From: Isoetes taiwanensis
Lineage: Eukaryota > Streptophyta > Lycopodiopsida > Isoetales > Isoetaceae
Assembly: GCA_021234155.1 (NCBI GenBank)
Contig: JAJEKV010000011.1
Coordinates: 13,679,255-13,743,254, forward strand
DNA: 64,000 bases
Reading direction: 5' to 3'
A model generated the notes under the pieces. That model did not search any database, was not told the origin of the DNA, and worked only from the letters and a program-made list of their open reading frames with translations. Position numbers and translations under genes: made by a program. Every line of letters starts with the position of its first letter. The first letter of the stretch is position 1. Of the stretch, positions 24,414 to 34,473 are shown in pieces.

Positions 24414-25072
24414 CTTATCTTGGGTTAAAGATTTCCACGTCAGATTCCCCAGGACCAATCAGGTTTGCGCCTTTTTTACGAAAGTCAGTATTACTTGGCA
24501 GGTAGAAGGATGAGCAGGCTTACTTGGCATCCACATGGCGTATTTTCATAGGGGATGCCCAAGCTTTTATTGCAACCATTTTAATGGCCTCAGTATTTTT
24601 TAGAGTCGCCACCCGCCCAAAATAATGGTGACTTTGACCGCCCTCTTGTCGGCGTCACCAACTCCCTTTTGTAAAATTTTGGCGCCAAACTTCAGATTTG
24701 TCGGTCCCCAGCCTCGTGCATCCTCTCCTTCCTTCACTCCTCATCCGCAATCCATGTCTCCTGTAATTTCGTGTTCTTGCCCCATTTACGTAACTCCCAA
24801 GGTCAAGAAGTGGGAGGTTTTGTCTCAATAGGTTCAGGGTGAGTATGCCGCCATCAACGAGGGGCGAGCATAGAGTTAGCGACAAAAGCGATCGGGCGAT
24901 GCGGACACATTGGATAGGTAGGATAAAAGAGTTCAAGTTGAATTCTAGCGGTAGGAAAGTGGAAAGTATAACAATACGACATGCATATACCCTTTCGATA
25001 TGGCCAAAGAGCTAATCTCCACCAAAAACAAACTTTCCCAAAATTGCCCGCAAATGGTAACCACCTTAATCG
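24414..25072. other. Left subterminal region of the giant element
   Basis: No recognised gene. A short ORF on the + strand starting near 24,753 (MSPVISCSCPIYVTPKVKKW) stops after 27 residues; it could be a first exon but has no family resemblance. The region reads as GC-rich 5' flanking sequence up to the first motif hairpin at 25,073. Confidence 0.4.
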
Positions 25073-25141
25073 GATCACACGACGCCGGGCTAGTCGCCGA
25101 CTACTTAACTGCGTAGAGAGATAGTTTCGCGTCGTGTGATC
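25073..25141. repeat. Inverted motif pair (cassette boundary 1)
   Basis: GATCACACGACGCC at 25,073-25,086 and TTTCGCGTCGTGTGATC at 25,125-25,141 are inverted arms around a spacer of about 40 bp. The same motif, as pairs or single copies, recurs throughout the giant element and not outside it. Confidence 0.85.
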
Positions 25142-25383
25142 TCCTTTTCATTTCTTTCGTTGACACGTGTTTACAAACAAATTTATTGTGCAGGTTTATG
25201 TTTATCAGACGTCGTGGATGACGTCGTGGATGTCATTCCGGCCGAAAGTATTAGTAGTGTACTTGTCGTGTATCACATAGACATCGGAATTGTCCTTTTC
25301 CAAGGTATGGATGCCGTGACCTTGCGGGTATAGGCATCCGGTTTTACTGGACATGATTATAACGTAAAGGTCGAAACCGAAGT

Positions 25384-26058
25384 TTGAGGCCGGTTGAATT
25401 GCCCCCTTTAAGTGAACTTTGTAAGCCACAGACTAATGAGAACAATGTAATTGCAATGAAGAAATGCATGGATGACGAGGTGCAAGCGGGAATGTCTGAA
25501 AACAGAGGCGTGAGGATGAGTTTCAAAATCTTCACACCGTTTGAGGTATTTGCTAACATATTCGGATATGGCGCAGAAGTTCAAAAAGCTCAAAGACATA
25601 TACGTGCTTTCTCCCCCACGATTTTGTGGATGGCTTATTTTTGGTTCCGACTGGATGTTCGATTCCACGAATCATCCGGTCAACTAACAGAGGTCCGCGT
25701 AGTTAAGTCCTCCTTTAAGTTCGGGATACTTTCTTCCAAAACAATATTTATAATGTTAATTGTCAACTAGAACGAAGGAAACAGAAAAAGAGAGGTCGCA
25801 CAACTTTTTGGGAGCCGTTTGAGGACCATAACAGACACTTCGAGCGGTGGATATTCGAGTATGGAGAGGGAGGAAGTCATTTATCAGCCACCATGGAAAG
25901 CGAATGGCCATTATCGAGCTAAGAGTGCTAATGGAGACGAGGGAGATTGGCTTGGCGACTTCCATTATTTTATTGATGGCATTAGGGTTGGTTACAGGCA
26001 AGAGGGAAATGTAAAGTTTAGTGAGTTCGCGATCAACAAGAAATTGTCTATCGCCTAA
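25384..26058 (+). pseudogene. Unrecognised cargo gene 1
   Basis: Two open stretches in different frames probably belong together. The first (25,384-25,690) includes PVELPPLSELCKPQTNENNV and SFKIFTPFEVFANIFGYGAE. The second (about 25,819-26,058) includes EREEVIYQPPWKANGHYRAK, DEGDWLGDFHYFIDGIRVGY and a stop after INKKLSIA. A frameshift or a short intron between about 25,690 and 25,800 could join them. I do not recognise the family and see no signal peptide or membrane segment. It lies between motif pair 1 and the histone-like gene. The true start may lie further upstream, toward 25,140. Confidence 0.45.
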
Positions 26059-26268
26059 CGCTTTGAATCTCGGTTTTTTATTTGTGTTTTTGTCCGATGT
26101 TTTTTTAGAGTTCCGTATTTTGTCCGATATTTTTTTAGGGTTCCGTACAATTATTTAAAAACGTTACTATCATCTTTTACTTTAACTTCTGTTTTTTACT
26201 ATTTATCTCTTGCCAGTTGTCTATTTTTGTCAGTGTTCATAGTATAAAGCGCCATCCGCTGAGAAGCC

Positions 26269-27091
26269 ATGGCAAGAACTAAGCAAACTGCAAGGACCCA
26301 TCCAGGTGGTGTAAGGCCGGTGATTACATTAGTCGCCTTCTTCATCGACTCTGAAGTCTCGATAGAGATTCTCCTCCTCCGACCATGCCTAACGTAAGAC
26401 CCGGAAAGAAATCCGCATGACGACGGGAGGGAGAAGCAGCCCGAGTAAGTAGGGAGGTGCATTCCTGTTGGAGACAGAGGATGAAAATGTGAGAGACCGG
26501 GCGAGCGTAATATGACGGATTAATTATTGGGCAGCCGCCTCTTCTTGCTCTTCCCGCTCCTCCCTCCTCCCCGTGGGCGTGCGGGACCTTCAAATCAAAG
26601 GAGGAGGCCCAACGCCGAAAAGGGAAGGCGACCCGGGAATGTGAGGAGACGACCGGGAAGAGTCGGTAGGAACAACCGCAAATGCTTGGGTGAGGAGGCG
26701 GCCGGAAGAGTCGGGCCGAACAAATGTGCTCCAAATTTGGGGTGGGTGAGGGTAGTGGCCGAAGCGGAAGACGAAGCCTCGGCATTAAAGCCTTCCAGGA
26801 GATTAAGAAGTATCAGAAGAGCACTGAGATGGTCATTCCGCGTCTCCCATTTGCCAGACTCGTGAGAGAGATTCTGCAAGAGTGTGGTGCGATACATCAT
26901 ACCAGTTACAGAATTCAAGCAATTGCCTTAAATGCTCTTCAAATGGCTTCGAAGCGCTTGGTGTCGGGCCTGTTCGAGGACTCGCAGCCTTTGCAATACA
27001 TGCCAAGCGGGTGACCTGCATGCCCAAGGACATGCGCCTGCGTCTTACGCATAAGGGATCCCGAGTACTATGGTCAAAATTTTATGGCTGA
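26269..27091 (+). pseudogene. Divergent histone H3 gene carried by the giant element
   Basis: The ATG at 26,269 (CCATGG context, TATAAAG about 18 bp upstream) starts MARTKQTARTHPGG. The first nine residues equal the canonical H3 tail, including K4; K9 is T and S10 is H. A GT donor (GGTG|GTGTAAGG, near 26,309) and an AG acceptor near 26,696 would join it to a frame containing GIKAFQEIKKYQKSTEMVI, LPFARLVREILQE, IQAIALNALQMASKRLVSGL and FED. This is the H3 histone fold (alpha-N, alpha-1, alpha-2). One missing base near 26,985 moves the end to another frame, where AIHAKRVTCMPKDMRL (loop 2, start of alpha-3) is read to 27,091. A ubiquitous H3 would be nearly identical to consensus, so this is a diverged variant. 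The splice sites are inference. It may be a functional variant with a base error, or a pseudogene. Confidence 0.85.
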
Positions 27092-27264
27092 ATACAACAA
27101 GAAGAAAGACCCCCGAGAAAAAAGGCCGTGAAGTGCCTTTGTGTTTTTTTCATATGTATAATATTTCTTAATGTAATGGCTTTATAAGCTGAATCTCTTA
27201 GTCCATTTCTTTCTTAGAAGCCTAGCTTCAAGACTTTGTATTTTTTTTAATGTTATAACGTGAG

Positions 27265-27332
27265 GATCACACGACGCTTGTGCAAGCATTGTGCTTTTTG
27301 TTGCACATAATAGTCTTCGCGTCGTGTGATCC
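27265..27332. repeat. Inverted motif pair (cassette boundary 2)
   Basis: GATCACACGACGC at 27,265-27,277 and CTTCGCGTCGTGTGATCC at 27,315-27,332 flank a spacer that itself contains a small hairpin (TGTGCAA...TTGCACA). It follows the histone-like gene and abuts five telomere-like hexamers. Confidence 0.85.
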
Positions 27333-27362
27333 AACCCTAACCCTAACCCTAACCCTAACCCT
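27333..27362. repeat. Five copies of CCCTAA (vertebrate-type telomere motif)
   Basis: Thirty bases of perfect AACCCT repeats, equivalent to TTAGGG on the other strand. The usual plant telomere unit is TTTAGGG. It starts directly at the end of the motif arm at 27,315-27,332. Confidence 0.9.
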
Positions 27363-27490
27363 GGAATGTACGGACAAATCTCCCCACAACGGCTGTGTCC
27401 CCTTTCATAATCGACAACGGCTACTTGAGTTCAAAAGTGACAAATACCTTTACCGCTCCTAAACATCTTGTTTTCGTCGTTTGCTTCGCC

Positions 27491-28546
27491 ATGGATTGTT
27501 ATGTGAAGTTCCTGGAATGGTATGCATCCGCCCCTCATGACAACGAGGAAGTTGCGCCGACTGCGATTTATCCGTTCTATTGCAAGGAGTTGGACATCAT
27601 GGCAAACAAGAGTAAGCTTGATGCTATCGCGAGGTTGCCTTAGCTTTCACCCGAACCGCTTGGTCTCAGCGCACGTCCTTTGCAGATGTCCCTGGCTCGT
27701 GGATTCCAAAACCAGCTCTAGAGGAGGCGGCTTCCCATTTGCAAACAGGGAAGATGTTTTTCAAGAATGCTGCGCAACGGGCTCCTCCTGGTTGCGTCCT
27801 TGTGCTTAAGAAGGTATCTTATTTCTCTTTGCCCTTTGCATTTGCTAGTTATTGCATTCTCTTTCGGCCAAACCCAAGATACACCGAAATAATGAAATCT
27901 TTAAGCCAAGGGGGGTTATTATGTGTGATGATGTGACTATGACGTAGAAATGGAGATAGATCTACAAGAAGAAGAGGAAGAATGTAGGAGTTTTAGCTTC
28001 GACGACCGGCCTTGGGGTGAACCAGAGGAGGGAGATGATTCAAGGTGATGAGGATGGGGATGAGAGTGAAAAGAAGTTGTCCTGGACATAACGCCAATTT
28101 TAGTGGAAGGCAAAGAATACCTATTGCTAAGTGATATACTGAGGAACCCGTCTTTGTTACGAATGTGTGCTAGGGAAGACGAGCTTATCAGTACCTTGGC
28201 CGAATGGGTAAACTTAGGCCTAGATTTTGAAGAGGATTTGGACAAAGAGATGTTTGAAGTGTCTAATTATACCGGCAATGCTATAAAGCTTAAAGAAGCC
28301 TATGAGAGGTCGGAGTCTCGATTTGCTCAAGATGAGGCGAATCTACCAACGGAAGAAGAATTCCAAATCTCCGTGCAAAAAAGTCGCCAACAGGATCTGC
28401 TGTTTTGGCGTGCCCTTCACCAATCAATGGCAAAGATAAGCCTGGTAGATGAGGATAAATGTGAAGAAGATAAGCTTGAGGGTTCTTATTTGTGGGAAGT
28501 AGATGATTTTTCTTGCCGACATGCACGCGGGGACAGGAAAGATTGA
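27491..28546 (+). pseudogene. Unrecognised acidic cargo gene 2
   Basis: The ATG at 27,491 opens MDCYVKFLEWYASAPHDNEE and is open for 50 residues. A second segment in another frame (about 27,685-27,810) reads WIPKPALEEAASHLQTGKMF and ends at a GT that could be a donor (AAGAAG|GTATCT). A third (27,951 on) is very acidic (MEIDLQEEEEECRSFSFDDR). The longest (28,103-28,546) has LLLSDILRNPSLLRMCARED, LGLDFEEDLDKEMFEVSNYT and FQISVQKSRQQDLLFWRALH. Most likely this is one intron-containing or frame-shifted gene. I recognise no domain. The bounding motifs suggest that it is one cassette. Confidence 0.4.
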
Positions 28547-29052
28547 AGGACTCTACATTGTTACGATATATCTCAAGATTCGTTAATGGGGAGATAATCG
28601 TCTTCAGCAGAACTTTCAGTCCAAAAGGTGCAGAGTTTGTCTATTACATCCGTGCATTATGCATGTTCGAACTATTCCCAATTGGCATCAAACACCGAAA
28701 GGGTGATAGCAATTCGGGGGGATGTTGTGCTACAATATTTTGACGACCAAGCGGTCTCATGGCGAGCAATATGTTAAATTTTTTAGTCACCGGCTTGACT
28801 CACCCAAGGTTGGAAGTCGGGTCGATAACATGGAAGTCATTGCCTTGTTGGATCATCGGTCTGTGGGGATTGAAAGAGCATAAAATTGACGCATTTAAGC
28901 TTGAGAAATTGGAAGTTATATATTTTCCAACTTGTATCGGTAAAATTATTTATGTACGTATTGTTCTTCCAAATTCCTAATAAAAATTATTTTATTTGTA
29001 TTTATTCACATCACGCCAAATACATCACCCCGATTTTTCTGTCATATCTAGG
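28547..29052 (+). other. Possible further coding remnant, unassigned
   Basis: Two short overlapping frames (28,513-28,743 and 28,759-28,980) contain FVYYIRALCMFELFPIGIKH and VTGLTHPRLEVGSITWKSLP. They might be the C-terminal part of the preceding gene in shifted frames. No family was recognised. AT-rich sequence with AATAAA follows, consistent with a 3' end, up to the motif at 29,053. Confidence 0.3.
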
Positions 29053-29140
29053 TTTTCGCGTCGTGTGATATCTATCTCAAGAAATGAAATATTATTGGAA
29101 AAAACAATTAATTTATTTATTCCTCACACGACGCGAGAAG
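29053..29140. repeat. Inverted motif pair (cassette boundary 3, arms reversed)
   Basis: TTTTCGCGTCGTGTGATA at 29,053-29,070 and CTCACACGACGCGAGAAG at 29,123-29,140. The arms are in the opposite order to pairs 1 and 2, so they point outward. A TATAAATA box follows at 29,159. Confidence 0.8.
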
Positions 29141-29252
29141 CAACTCGTGTGACTCATGTTATAAATAGAAGACCGATGTCCACGCCGACCTCCGACGCCT
29201 TCCGCCTTCTGCTCATCTTCTACTTCCGGCCCGCCTTCCACCTTCTCTCCCG

Positions 29253-29635
29253 ATGGCATCATCATCTTCCTCAGCAAGCGACCACGCCAAGATAGCACTC
29301 CCGCCTGTAGCCGCTGCCGCGGACATCACCCTTGCAATGGTGATGAAGAGATTCAAGGAGATCCATGATGAAAACAACCGCCTCGCCGCCGGTGAACAAT
29401 GAGGCGGTTGGACAGATTAGCCTTTACGAGGGAGCCGCCGCACGAAGCGAGACGTTGAGCTCGTGGAAACATTCGCCCATGTACCAAGAGGCTTAACGAG
29501 CCAGCAGGCCGGCGGTAGCTTGAAACCGCCACATGATTTCGCAGCCTTAGAAGATATGGAGAAGAAGCTCCGAAATGCGGAGGATGAGAACGCGACCTTT
29601 ACGGCTTCAAATGCGCAGGACATGAAAATCAGCTA
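29253..29635 (+). pseudogene. Small coiled-coil protein gene, family copy 1
   Basis: A TATAAATAG box at 29,159 precedes the ATG at 29,253. The protein starts MASSSSSASDHAKIALPP and continues ADITLAMVMKRFKEIHDENN. The first frame stops at 29,402. An indel appears to separate it from the rest, where LEDMEKKLRNAEDENATF is read and the frame stops near 29,633. The expected protein is about 120 residues, Ser-rich at the start, then mostly helical with heptad-like charged repeats. The same layout is seen in the next gene and, more distantly, in the small genes of the 2.49-kb units. Function unknown. Confidence 0.55.
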
Positions 29636-29755
29636 GAGGATCATGAAGATACCTAGCCGTTGTATCTATCTATTTTTTGCTTCAAAGAAAAGTTTTCTCT
29701 ATTTTTTGCTTCTATCTATCCTCTTGTTCCAATGTATGTTCTGTTTTATTAAAAT

Positions 29756-30048
29756 ATCACACGACGCGAAATGCCTTGCTTGCAATTAGGTAGCAAACAA
29801 TGGATTTCAAGGCCGGTGATCTCCATGCCGCTTCTATTTTGCTTCAATGAGAAGTTCTATCTTTAGTTATGTATCAAGAAAATTACTTATGTATAGATTG
29901 TATCACCGAAATTATCAATAAAAATTATCACACGAGCTTTCTCTGGAAGAAAAGACGTTAGAAGAAGTAACGGTCCTTTTTCCTCACACGACGCGAGAAG
30001 TAACGGTCCATTTTCCTGACCCACGGCATCCTTCGCGTCGTGTGACTC
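29756..30048. repeat. Cluster of boundary motifs between the two coiled-coil genes
   Basis: ATCACACGACGCGAAAT at about 29,756, CCTCACACGACGCGAGAAG at 29,982-30,000 and CTTCGCGTCGTGTGACTC at 30,031-30,048, with a degenerate copy (TATCACACGAG) near 29,928. The last pair is inverted. A TATAAATAG box follows at about 30,070, as in copy 1. Confidence 0.8.
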
Positions 30049-30171
30049 AAGCTGCTACGAAATCCCTGTTATAAATAGAAGACTTTCTATCTTGCCTTCG
30101 ACCTCCGATCCTCTTCCTCCTTCCGCCTTCTGCTCATCTTCTCCGCCTTCCGCCTTCCGCCTTCTCCTCCG

Positions 30172-30500
30172 ATGGCATCATCATCCTCCTCCAGAAGTTT
30201 ATCACGCCCAGGCCGCCCGCGGACATCACCCTTGCTGTGGTGATGAAGAGATTCAAGGAGGTTCACGACGAAAACAAAACGCCTCGTCGCCGCCGAAGAT
30301 GGAGGCGGTGGACAGGTTAGAATTCACGAGGCGAGACCTTGAGCTCGCGGCAACATTAACCAGGTACCGAGAGGCCAATAGCCGTAGGGTCGAGGCAGTT
30401 TTAACTGCACACAATATTTCACAGGCGCTAGAAGATATGGAGAAGAAGCTTCGAAGCCGCGGAGGATGAGAACGCAGCTTTTCACGGCTTCAGCCTGAGG
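30172..30500 (+). pseudogene. Small coiled-coil protein gene, family copy 2
   Basis: This paralogue of the gene at 29,253 has the same promoter sequence (TATAAATAGAAGAC, near 30,070). The ATG at 30,172 gives MASSSSS; the frame then breaks, and the helical part is read from 30,300 (MEAVDRLEFTRRDLELAATL, then ALEDMEKKLRSRG). Nucleotide similarity to copy 1 is high over the whole transcription unit, including the 3' flank (ATCAATGGATTTCAAGG). It carries several indels relative to copy 1. Function unknown. Confidence 0.5.
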
Positions 30501-31125
30501 ATCATGAAGATCCGTAGCCATTGTATATATATTTTTTGTTTCAAAGAAAAAATTTGCTATGTTTCTTGCTTCTATCCGTTTCTCTTGTTTTGTTTTATTA
30601 AAAGATCACGACGACGCCAAATGCCATTCTTGCAATTAGGTAGCAATCAATGGATTTCAAGGTCAGATGATCTCCACAACGCATACACCTCGTTGTATGT
30701 ATAAATTCCTAATTTATTAATGGAAAAGTATATGTAACACAAATATCTAGCTAGATTATGTGATAACTTGCGTGGTAAATGCTAATTTGCATGTGGATGA
30801 CAACGCTATTCACATATGTGGCTTCGGATGACAACGCCATGCCAAGGACGTGGCATGCGCCGCCACAATAACATCGTTTTTGTACGGCCTCGCATACAAG
30901 ATGGGCTAGGGATATGACGGATCCCATGATGCTAACATAGGCTACCATTGAATTTTGCCTCGTGGGATTATTACACAACTTTATCGGTACTTTCGCAACC
31001 GTAGATTCCAACGTATTCCTAGTTTCTATATAAAACGCCCGGGGCCTTTGTCTTCTCCTATCCGCCATCTCTCCGTTTCTACCACATCCGCCCTCACCAT
31101 CTCTCCCGTTCTCCCATCACTTTCA

Positions 31126-31540
31126 ATGGCCTCCAACTCCGCCCATCCCCGCCGAGATCTTGTCTCAAGTTTTGGTCAAGGAAATTCGTAACATTCGTGG
31201 CTTTGGGTTTTTAGGAACGGATCCGCCTTCTAAAAGAAAAAAGAATGATGAAGACGCCGCTGTCGGGTTAAGGCGGCAGGAAAAAGGCCGCCTTCTACGG
31301 GAGGTGATTTTAGTGCGCTGACAATCACGGGGCTGCCTTTAGACCGCTAATTGCGCGCCACCACGATATATAACCTCCAAGAGAGGCTTAGGGCCGCAAT
31401 CGGCTGGAGAGGCTGCCCCGAGCTCAACTCGATGAGCGGAAGATAAGGTTGGCGAATATGAGAACGTGGTTGGTTGGGGCAGCAATCATGTTGGAGGAGC
31501 AGAAAAATTATCACCGCCCTCCGTGAAGAGCTTGCCCGGC
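31126..31540 (+). pseudogene. Small gene A, copy 1
   Basis: The ATG at 31,126 (ATGGCCTCC) starts a Ser-rich N-terminus, as in the other A copies, but an early indel shifts the frame to a stop. The remaining sequence parallels copies 2 and 3 to the conserved TTATCACCGCCCTCCGTGA end. Predicted family: about 120-residue helical protein. Function unknown. Confidence 0.5.
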
Positions 31541-31674
31541 GATCATAGGCATCGGCTCCTCCTAGAGGGGCCCGCTTTTTTAATGTTTGTAATGGTTTTA
31601 TTTCCTCAATGGGAAAAGTTTTTGACAAATGTGCCGTAATATTACGCTTTCTCGGTAGAGAGAATGACAAGACA

Positions 31675-31738
31675 GATCACACGGCGAAACCCTTCATAGG
31701 GTTTTAAAGCTCGTGTGCGATTTCAAGGTGGTGTGATA
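31675..31738. repeat. Motif pair between genes A and B, unit 1
   Basis: AGATCACACGGCGAAACCC ... GGTGTGATA brackets an inner hairpin (AACCCTTCATAGGGTT). Equivalent pairs lie at 34,195-34,259 (unit 2) and 36,676-36,745 (unit 3). It sits after the A terminator hairpin and before the B promoter. Confidence 0.8.
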
Positions 31739-31967
31739 TAAATGCGATTAGAATAGTTATTAATGTGTTCCAAATGACAAGACCATTAATGTGTTCTAGC
31801 GGACAACCGACGTAATCCGCCGACACGCATGCGACAAAGGCGGCCGTGTGTTTAATATGTTCAAGCGCCAATATGTATAAATTGAGGTCCTTGCATTGTG
31901 CTCCTTCCGCCGGTTAGAGTCTTTTCTCCTCACTTCTATAATCTTAACGCCCTCCCATTTGTCATCT

Positions 31968-32436
31968 ATGGCCTCCACATCCTCAACCGCCGATAAGGGA
32001 AAACGAAGAGGATAGAACTCCCTTCCTCACATAGTGTTGGGTGTTCTAATGAAGAGGTTGAAGGAGCAAGATGATCTTCTAAAGGAAAACGCCATACAAT
32101 TCAGCGTAAAAGAAGAAGAGAATGAATTCAACCTTCTCATGCTTCAGAGCCGTGAGAGGCAAATCAAAGCGTTGAATAGAAGGTCGGACAGATGACATGC
32201 CCCAACAACTGCACCGAGGTGGTTATGACGGCAACGAGGATGCTAATTCAGGCGTAAGAACACGCTTGTGCTATTGGGACAGGAGCGGGACATGTACAAA
32301 GAGATGGTGGACGATTGGAGGAACGCTTGATAGGGTGATTGCTCGCTTGAGGGGAAGAGATGAAGACGAAGACGAGGACGGAGCTGATGATGATGATGAA
32401 GATAATGAAGAAGAGATCGCGACCGAGCAACAATGA
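31968..32436 (+). pseudogene. Small gene B, copy 1
   Basis: The ATG at 31,968 follows a TATAAATTGAGG box by about 95 bp. It starts MASTSSTADKGK and then breaks; the C-terminal frame from 32,197 ends in an acidic tail (RGRDEDEDEDGADDDDEDNE) and a stop at 32,436. Family as in copies 2 and 3. Confidence 0.55.
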
Positions 32437-32517
32437 GTCGTTGTATTTTGTTTTTCAATGTAACATCTTTCACAACTTTAATCAAAAGTAACCCTTTTTA
32501 TTATTATCTTGTAAAGC

Positions 32518-32659
32518 TTCACACGACGTGAAGCCACATAAATGCAAGCAATAGCGAACTCCACTCGCTCGCTACCAGATGATACAAATAAGATCACACG
32601 ATCACGGCTACGCTTGTGCAAAACAAGGTTGGAGGCAAGTACTTCAGCGTCGTGTGAAC
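32518..32659. repeat. Motif cluster between gene B and the transposase 3' end, unit 1
   Basis: CTTCACACGACGTGAAG at 32,518, GATCACACG at 32,592 and CAGCGTCGTGTGAAC at 32,645-32,659. The equivalents in units 2 and 3 are cleaner: 35,024-35,040, 35,099-35,112 and 35,148-35,164; then 37,516-37,532, 37,594-37,607 and 37,645-37,661. It separates two convergent genes. Confidence 0.85.
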
Positions 32660-32669
32660 ATGCTACACA

Positions 32670-33445
32670 TTACAAGTATACTTTTACCGATTCTTTGTCT
32701 CTTAGATCTCCACCGCTATTCTTGCGATGCTAGTGGGGCCCTAGAATTTTGCCAAGCAACTTTCCGTTTTCTTCAAAGATTATGCCAATGGTGTTTACGA
32801 CTTCGGGTTGCTCCTTAAAGCGACCTTCTTGTCGTGATTTAGCCATCGCCCTTCTATAAAACCACTCATCATCCTGTCTTAGAGGGTTGGTTCCCACATT
32901 TCCACCCCCCTTTGAGTGTTACGATGAAAGGCTATTTTAGCTTGTTTATGCGACTTCTCCATGCCTTGTGCACTCCACAATCGCTAGGCTTCCATACTTC
33001 CTAAAAACCAAGGTGCATGAGCCCAAAAGATGTGCAAGTAGTGCGTGACTTCACTCTCTCCCCATGCGCCTATGAAAGCTTTAATAAATTTGTTATTCGC
33101 TTGCACGAACATTTCTCGCATCTTCTCTTGTGAGGTCCATTCTCCGAATGTATGGGAACAATTCGCACAATGCATCCCATGCTTTTTTTTTTCCCTCAAT
33201 GCCGAATCGAACGCCATCTCAGGCGGTCCCCGCTCCGCATCAACCAAAGAATTTTCCAAATTCATAGATCTTTTCTCCCATCCGGTTTCCGCTCGTAGCC
33301 TCTCTATGATTCTTTATGAAGCATCGAAGCTTTCCCCTCCAATTGACACCTTTTACGAGGCACACTTGTTCTTCCCCGCCTGCTTTCTCATCGAGCTCTA
33401 ATCTTACATTGCCACCATGCAAACCTCGCTTCGATAGAACATGTT
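32670..33445 (-). pseudogene. Truncated transposase C-terminus, copy 1
   Basis: The minus-strand stop is at 32,670-32,672. Frames with indels give SEVTHYLHIFWAHAPWFLGS and upstream VQANNKFIKAFIGAWGE. It is the same sequence as copy 2, ending at the unit border. No start codon of its own is supported, so it is a by-product of the tandem duplication. Confidence 0.75.
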
Positions 33446-33627
33446 CAACTCCACGAATTCCTTCCTCTCTTCTCTTCTTGTCCAAATGTACTGCGCAACC
33501 CGTAGATTCCAACGTATCTCTAGTTTCTATATAAAACGTCCGAGGCCTTTGTCTTCTCCTATCCGCCATGTCCTGTTTCTACCACATCCGCCCTCGACCA
33601 TCTCTCCTATTCTCCCATCACTTTCAA

Positions 33628-34022
33628 TGGCCTCCAGCTCCGCCTTCCATCCCCGCCGAGATCTTGTCTCAAGTTTTGGTCAAGGAAATTCGAACATTCG
33701 TGGCTGGGGCGGAGGAACGGATCCGCCTTCTAAAAGAAAAGAATGATGAAGACGCCGCCAAGCCGGTTAAGCGGTAGAGGAAAAGGCCGCCTTCTACAGG
33801 GGAGATGATTTTAGTGCGCGACAAATCACGGGTTGCCTTAGACCGCTAATTGCGCCACGAGAGATATAACCTCCAAGAGAGGCTTAGGGCCGCAATCGGC
33901 GGAGAGGTCTGCCCGAGCTCAACTCGATGAGCGAAGAAGATAAGGTTGGCGGAATATGAGAACGTGGTTGGCGGGCAGCAATCATGTTGGAGGAGCAGAA
34001 AAATTATCACCGCCCTCCGTGA
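33628..34022 (+). pseudogene. Small gene A, copy 2
   Basis: The ATG near 33,628 (ATGGCCTCCAGCTCC) lies downstream of TATATAAAACG. The coding sense, seen across shifting frames, includes EILSQVLVKEIRTFVAGAEE and RIRLLKEKNDEDAAKPVKR, a charged helical stretch. The end is marked by the shared sequence before the hairpin AGAGGGGCCCGC. The separation of frames by single bases suggests recent indels or consensus error. Confidence 0.5.
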
Positions 34023-34473
34023 AGAGCTTGCCCTATGATCATAGGCATCGGGCTCTCCTAGAGGGGCCCGCTTTTTTTTAATGTTTGTAATGGTTTTATT
34101 TCTGAATGGGAAAAATTGTTTTTGACAAATGTGCCGAATATTACGCTTCCTATTTTAATTTTCAATATCCGTGGTAGAGAGAATGACAAGACAGATCACA
34201 CGAAGCGAAACCCTTCATAGGGTTTTAAAGCTCGTGTGCAAATTTCGCGTGGTGTGATATACAATTAATGTGTTCCAGCGGACAGTACCATTAATGTGTT
34301 CTAGCGGACAACCGATTTAATCCGGCCGACACGTCCGACGCTGCTGAAAGTGTGTTTAATATGTTCAAGCCGCCAATATGTATAAATTGAGGTCCTTGCA
34401 TTGTGCTCCTTCCGCCGGTTAGAGTCTTTTCTCCTCACTTCTATAATCTTAACGTCCCTCCCATTTGTCATCT

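Larger units (their letters stand above)
31001..33501. repeat. 2.49-kb tandem unit, copy 1
   Basis: First of three direct copies. Order: promoter with TATATAAAACG (about 31,027), small gene A (+), G/C-rich hairpin with T run (CTCCTAGAGGGGCCCGCTTTT, about 31,557), motif region 31,675-31,738, promoter with TATAAATTGAGG, small gene B (+), motif cluster 32,518-32,659, then a truncated transposase C-terminus on the minus strand (32,670 to about 33,445). This copy has the most indels. The next copy begins at GTAGATTCC (33,502). Confidence 0.9.

Noticed and set aside
26527-26865. Arg-rich 112-residue ORF as a basic protein gene
   Set aside because: It overlaps the H3-like exon in another frame; the H3 fold in the neighbouring frame explains the region, and the Arg richness is a by-product of GC-rich, AGG/CGG-rich sequence.
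26269-27091. Naming the H3-like gene CENH3 (CENP-A)
   Set aside because: The canonical MARTKQTAR start is preserved and the loop 1 features that define CENH3 cannot be judged from a frame-broken copy. A variant H3 is as far as the sequence goes.
27333-27362. A true interstitial telomere or chromosome fusion point
   Set aside because: Only five hexamers, inside a transposon, with no degenerate flanking telomeric sequence.
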